Source: Site-B1 sp963827785 (GTDB lineage Bacteria; Bacteroidota; Bacteroidia; Flavobacteriales; Flavobacteriaceae). From it: a DNA stretch of 64,000 bases. Shown one piece after another: positions 54,353 to 64,000 of this stretch. The DNA is taken from NCBI GenBank assembly GCA_963827785.1, contig CAWHCT010000005.1:1-64000 (forward strand), read 5' to 3'. Each line of letters opens with the position of its first letter. Position 1 is the first letter of the stretch. Both the position numbers and the translations under genes were made by a program. The notes below the pieces were generated by a model. The model was not told the DNA's origin, searched no databases, and saw only the letters and a program-made list of their open reading frames with translations.

Positions 54353-54616
54353 AATTTTAATGGATTAATGAATACTAAAGTTAAAAAAAAATTAATCACA
54401 TTTTACATAATTGATTGAAAGTGAATAGAATTTATTAAAACTTTTTAAAATGTCTGCGTAAAATTCGGAATGTTTTTTGTGCCTCGTTATATCTTATGTA
54501 TCAATATGTATAAGATATGTAATATTAAGGAACTAAATAGCGAAATTATCAAAACAGCTAACTCTGTTTTGATAATTTATAAAGTTCTAAAATAGAAGGA
54601 TGTTGCTATAAAAAAA

Positions 54617-54988
54617 CTAAGATCTTACATGTAACTCACCACTTGACAGAGCCTTTTCATAATTGGCAATAACCCAGTTCTTGTGGTTAAAGAATTTTTT
54701 GCCATCGGCTCGTTCCAGTTTAACATCTATTCTTCCATATTTATTTTCAAGAACTTCAGTAACAACAACTTCTAAATTATAGACGCTTTTATATGAAGCA
54801 ACGCTACCTCTTTTGACTAAAAAATTTAATCTTGGAAAACCAATGTAATTGTATTTCTCACCTTTATTTTTTTTAATGACCAGAATGTCACCAACTTTAG
54901 GTTTTACTTGTATGTAACTGTTATTGTTTCCGAGCGTGATAATAGAAAATGCTATAAATGTGATAAATGTAATTGAAAGTGTTTTCAT
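54617..54988 (-). CDS. Exported hypothetical protein (123 aa)
   Basis: A 123-residue protein with an N-terminal signal (LSITFITFIAFSIITLG). The mature part is basic and beta-rich (KVGDILVIKKNKGEKYNYIG, VVVTEVLENKYGRIDVKLER), suggesting a small barrel. No family recognised. It stands alone between AT-rich spacers. Confidence 0.7.
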   Translation of the reverse strand: MKTLSITFITFIAFSIITLGNNNSYIQVKPKVGDILVIKKNKGEKYNYIGFPRLNFLVKRGSVASYKSVYNLEVVVTEVLENKYGRIDVKLERADGKKFFNHKNWVIANYEKALSSGELHVRS

Positions 54989-55097
54989 GATGCTTAAATT
55001 GAATAATTAATAATAATGACCATTCAAAAATAAATATAAAGCAAAATTCTTAAAAATATTTAACTAATATTTAAGAATCTAATCAAGGAAGGGCCAG

Positions 55098-57491
55098 TTA
55101 ATTCATTTGATACATAACAACACTCTTACTGTCTCCTTTTACCACAAGTTCCAGATTTCTGTCCTTATCAAGATTATCCAATTCCGGAGTAGAATTTCCA
55201 TAGACCGGAAAATTAGGTATCAACTTAGCTTGACTGTCGAACAGGTAGGTTTTGTGTGATTGCAGATCGGTCAATCCGACGTAAATTTTATCATTTAAAT
55301 AGAATATTTTGGGAGCCGTATAATTTCCAAAGTCAAGATCCTCTTCATTAGCTTTTATCTTTAGTTTATTATCTGTTAATGAAACCAAAGTCTTGCTGGT
55401 TGCAGTAAAATGATGATTTGCCGATAATAAAAGATTTTTATAATTAACTCGCCCTTTTTGATCCACCTGAATCAATTGCCCTTTAGTGTTGGTAAAACTG
55501 ATATAATTTTGATAGACATAGATCTCGTTGTCAGAAAAATCAAATTCCTTATTTACATATATTCTGTTTTTTCCAAGGCGGTCAAGAATGTTCAGTTTTT
55601 TTCCTGATGCAAATACAATATAATCCTTCGTTCCTATTCTAAAATGTTTGGGTTGGGTGATGATGTTGCTGCTCGTTTTATTAAATTTAAAACCCCTCAC
55701 GGTTTTTCCTCTAGTGTCCATCATGATTGTTTCTTTTCCCTGAACTACAAAAAATCTGTATTTTTTCTTGTTGTCATAGTCAAAAACAGACAAAGGCTGG
55801 GTGATCTCATCGTTAAATTTTATGGGGAACGGATTCACATCATTGCCATTTCTGTCAAGCAGATAAATACGCTTAGGCGTCGCAAATACCATTTGAAGCC
55901 TTCCGTTTTTATAAATATCTATCTGCTCAATTTTTCCTAAAACAGGGCCGTTAAGTTTCTTCTTCCATAATACTTTTCCGCGGTTAGAAATAAGATATAA
56001 GTTGTTTTTTACATCCTGAACAATGATCTCCTTTTGGTTGTTTCTGTGATTTTTCACTATTTGAGGTGCATTTAAGATATCTTCAGCCAAAACAACATTG
56101 AATTTTTGAGTAACACTGCCTTTTGTAGCTTTGGACTGATTCTTTTTAATTATACCGTTGATATGGGCAAAAGAATTGTCATTGACTATTTGAATAACAG
56201 AAAACTCGTAATTTTTCAGATTTAAGTTTTTGATACCTTTTTTATATTTTTCTGAAATGTTTTCGACCAAAACTGATTTTAGGAATTGATTGTTTCCGGC
56301 GCATAACATAGAAGATTCATCACTTAAGTGGGACATATTGTCCTTGTAAATATCTGAATCGTTCAATGTGGTTTTATTCTGTTGGCTGGATACTATTTTA
56401 GTAAGAATGTCTTCACTGTTGCTGAATATTACTATTTCATTTAAAATCAGGTATTTGTCAATTTCAACATTAACAAAAGGACTTAAAACCGATTTAAAAA
56501 GAGCCTTTTCGCTAAAATCATAAATATCGATCTCCCTGAAGTTATTGATTACACTTTGCTCTGCTAAAAGAGCATCTTTTGTGTCAATGATGTCATTTGA
56601 AAATAGGGCTATTGCTATGTTATCTTCATTGGAAATTACACCTATTTCAATTGTATTTTTAAAGAGATCAAGCTGAGTGCTGTCTGCAGCTCTATTAGAT
56701 CTGTATTCTCTTAAGTTTTTATTCAATGTTTTAAAATCATCAAAGGTCAGACTTAAAAATCCATCAAAATCAATTGGAGTAATTTCTGCAGTTTTATTTT
56801 GCTGAGGAAAGGTGTTTTTAAAAATATTGACAAGCTTCGGGAAAGTGTCAGATGCAATAGCAACACCATTAATCAGAATTTTATCCTGTTCTAAACTAGC
56901 ATCTAATGAAATCCAATTCGCAATATCTTTACATCCTATTAAACCTGGATTATAAATGCTATCCAGTAAATTAGCAGCATTTTCTGAATTTATCAAAACA
57001 GAAACAGAACTATTCTGATTATAGGACTTTAGCAGCTTGTTCAAAACAGTATTTGTTTCCTTTTTTTTTGATAAGATCTCATCAATAATTACTCTTGATG
57101 TTGAGGCAACAATAAAACTGTCAACAGTTGTTTTATAGAAATTTTCTGTTTGTTGTTTAATTGTGTCATTTTCTATTATCTCATCACTTAAAGTTGAAAT
57201 AAAACTAAAGTCATTATCACCGGAAACACAAATAATAACTTCATTATTAATATCTAATCCATCAAATTTTTTAATTTCAGTTTTAAAATTATCAAAAAGT
57301 TTTTCTGCTGATAGTATATCGATAATTTCATTATTTTTCAAATCACTTTCCAGTGTTTCAAGACTATTGGTTTTAAAGATAATTGCTGAATTTGATGGAA
57401 TGAGATCAGAAAGAGTTCTGTCACTTTTCGATCTTTGAGAACAACTACTTAATAAAATAAAAATACAAGCAATAGTAAGAAATTGTCTCAT
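55098..57491 (-). CDS. Large lipoprotein of unknown function
   Basis: A 797-residue lipoprotein (lipobox LLSSCSQ near residue 16). The N-terminal 450 residues are alpha/beta with many Asp/Asn/Ser, opening DLIPSNSAIIFKTNSLETLE, a pattern like DUF3352-type proteins. The C-terminal 320 residues look like a beta-propeller: repeated strands such as NLYLISNRGKVLWKKKLNG, RIYLLDRNGNDVNPFPIKF and TIMMDTRGKTVRGFKFN. Function unknown. It follows rnhB with a 31-bp gap and is sometimes misnamed after it in related genomes. Confidence 0.8.
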   Translation of the reverse strand: MRQFLTIACIFILLSSCSQRSKSDRTLSDLIPSNSAIIFKTNSLETLESDLKNNEIIDILSAEKLFDNFKTEIKKFDGLDINNEVIICVSGDNDFSFISTLSDEIIENDTIKQQTENFYKTTVDSFIVASTSRVIIDEILSKKKETNTVLNKLLKSYNQNSSVSVLINSENAANLLDSIYNPGLIGCKDIANWISLDASLEQDKILINGVAIASDTFPKLVNIFKNTFPQQNKTAEITPIDFDGFLSLTFDDFKTLNKNLREYRSNRAADSTQLDLFKNTIEIGVISNEDNIAIALFSNDIIDTKDALLAEQSVINNFREIDIYDFSEKALFKSVLSPFVNVEIDKYLILNEIVIFSNSEDILTKIVSSQQNKTTLNDSDIYKDNMSHLSDESSMLCAGNNQFLKSVLVENISEKYKKGIKNLNLKNYEFSVIQIVNDNSFAHINGIIKKNQSKATKGSVTQKFNVVLAEDILNAPQIVKNHRNNQKEIIVQDVKNNLYLISNRGKVLWKKKLNGPVLGKIEQIDIYKNGRLQMVFATPKRIYLLDRNGNDVNPFPIKFNDEITQPLSVFDYDNKKKYRFFVVQGKETIMMDTRGKTVRGFKFNKTSSNIITQPKHFRIGTKDYIVFASGKKLNILDRLGKNRIYVNKEFDFSDNEIYVYQNYISFTNTKGQLIQVDQKGRVNYKNLLLSANHHFTATSKTLVSLTDNKLKIKANEEDLDFGNYTAPKIFYLNDKIYVGLTDLQSHKTYLFDSQAKLIPNFPVYGNSTPELDNLDKDRNLELVVKGDSKSVVMYQMN

Positions 57492-57522
57492 TGATACAAT
57501 GGTTTCAGCAAAGGTAAAAAAC

Positions 57523-58125
57523 TTAGAATTTAAATGATAGTTGATCTGGTAAAAGCCTGAAACTTTTTCGGTGATATTTTGTTATACCATATTTTTTTAT
57601 GGCCTCTCTATGTTCGGCTGTTGGATAGCCTTTATTCTGCTTCCAATTATACATGGGAAATTCCTCATGGATCTTAGTCATGTACTCATCTCTAATAGTC
57701 TTTGCCAATACCGAAGCTGCTGCGATGCTTAAAAACTTGGCATCCCCTTTAATAATGGTTTTATACGGAATTTGTTTAAACGGTTTAAACCTGTTCCCGT
57801 CTACAATAATAAAATCCGGTGTCTCAGATAGTTTTTCTATAGACTTATGCATGGCCAAAATAGAAGCATTTAATATATTAATCGTATCGATGTCCTCAGG
57901 ATGAATATGTGAATAGGCAAAACATAAGGCTTCGAATTCAATTATTGGTTTTAATTGATCCCTTTTCTTTTCAGAAAGTTGTTTGGAGTCGTTTAAAATA
58001 TCATTGGTAAAAGTATTAGGTAAAATAACTGCAGCAGCCGTAACAGGACCTGCTAAACAGCCTCTACCTGCTTCATCTGTACCACATTCAAATATAGCTT
58101 TAGAAAATTTTAGTTTTAACTTCAA
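57523..58125 (-). CDS. rnhB: Ribonuclease HII
   Basis: A 200-residue RNase HII, which cuts RNA in RNA-DNA hybrids and at single ribonucleotides. The active-site acids are in ECGTDEAGRGCLAGPVTAAA (residues about 13-32), IIVDGNRFKPF (about 107) and KGDAKFLSIAAASVLAKTIR (about 126). Length is normal. Start 58125 fits the family N-terminus. It is the first gene of a unit with the large lipoprotein gene. Confidence 0.97.
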   Translation of the reverse strand: MKLKLKFSKAIFECGTDEAGRGCLAGPVTAAAVILPNTFTNDILNDSKQLSEKKRDQLKPIIEFEALCFAYSHIHPEDIDTINILNASILAMHKSIEKLSETPDFIIVDGNRFKPFKQIPYKTIIKGDAKFLSIAAASVLAKTIRDEYMTKIHEEFPMYNWKQNKGYPTAEHREAIKKYGITKYHRKSFRLLPDQLSFKF

Positions 58126-58322
58126 TTTGTTAAAGTTTAGTCAAAAATACATGAATTTTTTTATCATAAGTTCAAGGAAATGGACAAACAAAATTTCACA
58201 GATTAGCGAAGCGATTAAATCTGCAAAAAAGTAATTCTGTATTCTTTTCACAATAGAATTAACTTTTTTTTAGATGAAAATTAATATTTTAATGTAATCT
58301 TTTCCGTTTTAAAACTTTAATA

Positions 58323-58330
58323 TACTTTTG
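58323..58330 (+). promoter_or_regulatory. -7 promoter element of porin gene
   Basis: TACTTTTG fits TAnnTTTG, 18 bp before the ATG at 58349. Confidence 0.5.
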
Positions 58331-58348
58331 CTCAACACAAAAAGGACA

Positions 58349-60322
58349 ATGGTCAAAAAGGTTTTTTTAATTCTACTATTTTTAGTTCCAATAACATTTC
58401 AGGCCCAAATAACAGATAAACCTGTTTTGACTAAAAAGAAGGATTTGACAGATCAAAGAAGATCAGAAAGCGATACATCTGAATATTCCTCAAGAAGCAC
58501 TTCCAACGGTAAAATAAAAAGCCCGGTTTCTAAAATTACAGACTATAAAATCATTTCATTTAAAAATGATACCACTTTTGTTGATACCACCTTGACAATC
58601 CAAAAAGAATACAAGTTTAATTATTTGCGAAAGGATAATTTTAATTTAATAAGCTTCTCCAATATAGGTCAAACCTATAATACATTGAGTCAAGACTTTG
58701 AGTCTACCCGGACCATGCCGGAATTTGGTGCCAGAGCGAAGCATTTTAATTTTATGGAACTCGAGGACACTAATTACTATTATGTTCCCACACCTTTAAC
58801 AGAGTTAATGTATAAAACAGCTTTTGAGCAAGGGCAGTTGCTGGATGCTTTCTTTACAGTTAACACATCAAAGCAACTCAATTTTTCTATGGCGTATAAA
58901 GGGTTAAGGTCCTTAGGGAAATACCAGCATATACTAACAAGTACAGGTAATTTCCGATTTACAACAAATTACAAGACGAAAAATAACAAGTATAACCTTC
59001 GTGCACATGTAGTGATGCAGGACGTTTTCAATGAGGAAAATGGAGGTTTGAAGGATAGTGATATTGAAAATTTTGAATCCGGAGATCCCGAGTATCGGGA
59101 TCGCTCTATATTCGATGTTAATTTTGAAAATGCCGAAAATATTATTCGAGGCAGACGATTCCATTTAGATCATGCTTACACACTTATAAAACAGGAAGAC
59201 TCTCTGTCGAAAAACGAATTGAAGTTCATAAACGTGCTTTCCGTGGTTGATAAATACTATCAATTTGAGCAAAGCGCTCAAAACAGTTATTTTGGAGATG
59301 CTTTTAAGAGTTCAAGTCTATTTGACAAAGTAACCTTTGATGAATTTTACGGATCGGTTGGCGCAGCCTATTATAATAATGTAATTGGGACATTAGGATT
59401 TGCGGTTAACCTAACAAATTATAATTACGGTTATAATAGGCTCGTTGTTTTGGATCAGTCCGATATTACCAACAGACTAATAGGAAATGTAATTGGTTTT
59501 AAGGCGAACTATGCTAAATCCTTTAAAAAGTTTGATCTTTCAGGTGAATTAGGCTCAAATATTTCAGGAGATTTCACAGGTAATTTTTTACTGGCAAAAA
59601 TAAATTACTCTCTGGATGAATCAAACAGTATTCAATTTCAGCTTAATTCCAATTCAAGAGCACCCAATTATAACTATCTTTTATATCAGAGCGATTACAT
59701 CAATTACAACTGGCAAAATGATTTTAATAATATCAGGACCAATCAATTTTCAGTTGATTTAAAGTCAAAAAAACTTTTTAATCTTTCTGCAGATTTTACT
59801 ACCATTGACAACTACACATATTTTCAAAAGAATACTGAAGGTTTGGTAAAACCATTTCAAAATGGAAATACAATAACATATTTACGTGTTAAGGCCAGCA
59901 AGGAATTCAGGTATAAGAATTTTGCGCTGGACAATACCGTTATGTATCAAAATGTTAAGGATGATGAGCAGTCATTTAACGTGCCGGAATTAATAACGCG
60001 TAATACATTATATTATTCTAATCATCTTTTTAAAAAGGCCCTGTATTTACAAACAGGCGTGACTCTTAATTATTTTACAAAATATAACATGAATGGCTAT
60101 GATCCGCTTTTATCTGAATTTTACACTCAGAATGACACTCAAATAGGTAATTTTCCAAGACTGGATTTCTTCATAAATGCCAAGATTCGTCAAACCAGGA
60201 TCTATATAAAGGCAGAACATTTCAATTCTGCATGGACAGGATACAATTATTATTCTGCACCAAATTATCCATATCGAGACTTTATAGTACGGTTTGGACT
60301 TGTTTGGAATTTCTTTCTATAG
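58349..60322 (+). CDS. Putative porin, outer-membrane beta barrel
   Basis: A 657-residue exported protein. Start 58349 (MVKKVFLILLFLVPITFQAQ) gives a clean signal peptide. A Ser/Lys-rich linker and short plug-like region are followed by a long series of alternating beta strands (SKQLNFSMAYKGLRSLGKYQ, NYNWQNDFNNIRTNQFSVDL) and the protein ends in a terminal strand FIVRFGLVWNFFL with aromatic last residue, as in outer-membrane barrels. It fits the Bacteroidota putative porin family. Substrate unknown. No TonB box is seen. Confidence 0.88.
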   Translation: MVKKVFLILLFLVPITFQAQITDKPVLTKKKDLTDQRRSESDTSEYSSRSTSNGKIKSPVSKITDYKIISFKNDTTFVDTTLTIQKEYKFNYLRKDNFNLISFSNIGQTYNTLSQDFESTRTMPEFGARAKHFNFMELEDTNYYYVPTPLTELMYKTAFEQGQLLDAFFTVNTSKQLNFSMAYKGLRSLGKYQHILTSTGNFRFTTNYKTKNNKYNLRAHVVMQDVFNEENGGLKDSDIENFESGDPEYRDRSIFDVNFENAENIIRGRRFHLDHAYTLIKQEDSLSKNELKFINVLSVVDKYYQFEQSAQNSYFGDAFKSSSLFDKVTFDEFYGSVGAAYYNNVIGTLGFAVNLTNYNYGYNRLVVLDQSDITNRLIGNVIGFKANYAKSFKKFDLSGELGSNISGDFTGNFLLAKINYSLDESNSIQFQLNSNSRAPNYNYLLYQSDYINYNWQNDFNNIRTNQFSVDLKSKKLFNLSADFTTIDNYTYFQKNTEGLVKPFQNGNTITYLRVKASKEFRYKNFALDNTVMYQNVKDDEQSFNVPELITRNTLYYSNHLFKKALYLQTGVTLNYFTKYNMNGYDPLLSEFYTQNDTQIGNFPRLDFFINAKIRQTRIYIKAEHFNSAWTGYNYYSAPNYPYRDFIVRFGLVWNFFL

Positions 60323-60361
60323 TTATAGAGTGTTACCTTTCGCTTAGCTCAAGGTCAGGCT

Positions 60362-60379
60362 TCCCGATGGCTATCGGGA
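60362..60379. terminator. Hairpin after porin gene
   Basis: TCCCGAT-GGCT-ATCGGGA, 40 bp downstream of the porin stop, followed by an imperfect T-rich tract. It is a possible terminator; palindromes of this sequence are frequent spacers in this group. Confidence 0.5.
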
Positions 60380-60563
60380 CATTTTATCTTTCTCATGCTA
60401 AACATAATTTATCAAGAGAAAGGATGTCACTTCAATCCTTAACGCAAAATATTTTTTCGATTAAAAAGAGCAGCCAAAGCGTTGATAACTAGACTGTCAG
60501 GCAACATTAAAATATTAATATTATGCGTACAACAAAAAATATCCTAATTTTTTATTAAAAAGG

Positions 60564-60595
60564 ATTGTGTGATAAGAAAAAGGGTTTTATATTTG
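60564..60595 (+). promoter_or_regulatory. rRNA operon promoter
   Basis: ATTGTG near 60564 and TATATTTG at 60588-60595 match the Bacteroidota -33/-7 elements with 18-19 bp between them. Transcription would start at about 60602, about 190 bp before 16S. Confidence 0.6.
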
Positions 60596-60637
60596 CACCC
60601 GCTTTGGGGCAAAAGTCTTGGGGTAAAATAGAGAAAA

Positions 60638-60657
60638 ACGTTCATTAACATATTGAA
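60638..60657 (+). promoter_or_regulatory. boxA-like antitermination sequence, copy 1
   Basis: ACGTTCATTAACATATTGAA, upstream of 16S. Related copies are ACGTTCATTAAAATA at 62542 and ACGTTCATTGACATATTGA at 62802. Position upstream of each rRNA suits boxA or a processing signal. Confidence 0.5.
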
Positions 60658-60792
60658 TTGACAGCGTAGGTTTTAATTGGAAACGATCAGGACCAACAAA
60701 GAGAATAGACCATTTTGAGTACAATTTTTTAATTCATAGTTGTTAAAATACGTACGGAGCTGTATTAATATAGTGGAAGTATAACAAATTAA

Positions 60793-62319
<1,527 letters not shown>

Positions 62320-62408
62320 TAGAGAAAGACGACTACGAATACAAAGGAATAAGAAAGAGATTGTTTATTCTCTTAGCTGTTAATTTAATTTTTACAATAA
62401 TTAAGTAG

Positions 62409-62482
62409 AGTCTCATAGCTCAGCTGGTTAGAGCGCTACACTGATAATGTAGAGGTCGGCAGTTCGAGTCTGCCTGAGACTA
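62409..62482 (+). tRNA. tRNA-Ile (GAT)
   Basis: Acceptor AGTCTCA pairs with TGAGACT and the discriminator is A. The anticodon stem-loop CTACACTGATAATGTAG presents GAT. The T loop TTCGAGT is normal. CCA is not encoded. It occupies the usual place in the 16S-23S spacer. Confidence 0.97.
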
Positions 62483-62541
62483 CGAAAAAAGAAGTTAAAA
62501 GTTATAAGTGAAAAGTTAGAAGTTCATTTGTAAATTTTAAA

Positions 62542-62556
62542 ACGTTCATTAAAATA
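62542..62556 (+). promoter_or_regulatory. boxA-like sequence, copy 2
   Basis: ACGTTCATTAAAATA between the two tRNA genes; the right half differs from the other copies. Confidence 0.35.
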
Positions 62557-62645
62557 AAAAGGAAATTTTAGAAGCAGAGCAACCAGGTTAACGTTGCAGG
62601 ATTTAGTTACTGTTAACTGTTAACTGAAGACTGTTAACTAAAAAC

Positions 62646-62719
<74 letters not shown>

Positions 62720-63017
62720 CAAATTAGACCTTAGATTTTAGAGGTTAGACCATAGATTTTTTAATCTAGAGTCTTACTATCTAGAGTCTTAGATCTGATA
62801 AACGTTCATTGACATATTGAAAAAAGATACATAAAAATAGAGATTAGATTCGTCTAATCTTATAATAATAATTGGATTAATTAAGGTTCACGAGCTTTTA
62901 ATTAATCTGGTAAGTTTAGTTTATGGGGTGTAGGAAACAAGAATTGGTATTAATTTACTGGTTATTGGGACTGAAAACTGTAGACTAAATAGTAACTCAT
63001 TAAAAAGACAAAAAGTA
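62720..63017. other. tRNA-Ala to 23S spacer with short repeats
   Basis: About 300 bp. It carries short imperfect direct repeats (CTAGAGTCTTA-type units near 62767-62795) and the third boxA-like sequence at 62802-62820 (ACGTTCATTGACATATTGA). The 16S-side spacer has similar repeats of GTTAACTG near 62611-62641. Confidence 0.55.

Positions 63018-64000
<983 letters not shown>

Larger units (their letters stand above)
60323..60790. other. Leader region of the rRNA operon
   Basis: About 470 bp without a gene. It holds a hairpin (60362-60379), the rRNA promoter (60564-60595) and a boxA-like sequence (60638-60657). The stretch between 60385 and 60560 shows nothing further. Confidence 0.65.

Noticed and set aside
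57983..58234. Plus-strand frame opposite rnhB, ending MNFFIISSRKWTNKISQ and on
   Set aside because: Most of it is antisense to rnhB. The part in the spacer (from about 58151) would be only 27 residues, with no family resemblance.

Overview
The window is from the chromosome of a member of the Bacteroidota, almost certainly family Flavobacteriaceae. Direct support: a 16S rRNA gene with flavobacterial signature stretches and the CCTCCTTTCT 3' end, AT-rich spacers, the Bacteroidota-type -7 promoter element TAnnTTTG ahead of era, der, lysS, the porin gene and the rRNA operon, few Shine-Dalgarno sites, and lineage-typical families (GSCFA, DUF4230, DUF4136, Bacteroidota-type lysS, putative porin).

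Layout. 0-9.7 kb: a hypothetical gene, a secreted M28 peptidase, a DUF432-MscS pair, bifunctional formimidoyltransferase-cyclodeaminase (ftcD), an MltF-like murein lytic enzyme, mscL and two small membrane proteins. 9.7-17.1 kb: a sugar porter and fructokinase, a broken Ca-binding lipoprotein, era, a SIMPL-domain gene and der. 17.1-20.4 kb: a tight minus-strand operon M23 peptidase-MerR-LemA-TPM-TPM. 20.7-25.6 kb: alaS, an inserted GxxExxY cassette, GSCFA and DUF4230. 25.5-30.3 kb: divergent aromatic amino acid hydroxylase and pyruvate phosphate dikinase. 30.3-35.6 kb: DUF4136 lipoprotein, hutU, DUF5522, a small HExxH protein, a D-cysteine desulfhydrase-like enzyme and a glucosaminidase/LysM protein. 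35.6-48 kb: Spy-like proteins, an M49-like peptidase, a DUF2249/oxidase-like/DUF59 operon, twin hydrolases, a 37-residue repeat protein, a duplicated metalloprotease locus, lysS and DUF302. 48-60.3 kb: YqaE, lipB, a hybrid histidine kinase/AraC regulator, OmpA-like and lipoprotein genes, rnhB and a putative porin. 60.3 kb to the end: an rRNA operon (16S, tRNA-Ile, tRNA-Ala, start of 23S).

Sequence quality matters here. Single-base indels break eight genes, including the normally essential GTPases era and der, and removing them restores exact whole-codon lengths. They cluster at 9.7-16.3, 30.9-33.0 and 41.6-42.7 kb, while 16.3-30.8 kb is clean. I read most as consensus errors; the lipoprotein gene at 12.1-13.2 kb may be a true pseudogene.

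The most interesting structures are: (1) a 448-bp GxxExxY cassette with terminal inverted repeats and a 6-bp flanking duplication, inserted exactly into what looks like an alaS/GSCFA TAATG start-stop overlap; (2) a paired direct-repeat motif with about 20-bp period, in the same orientation 89-105 bp upstream of three genes; (3) a tandem duplication of a secreted metalloprotease locus whose second copy has lost its active site; (4) a translationally coupled DUF1858/DUF2249, oxidase-I-like and DUF59 operon.
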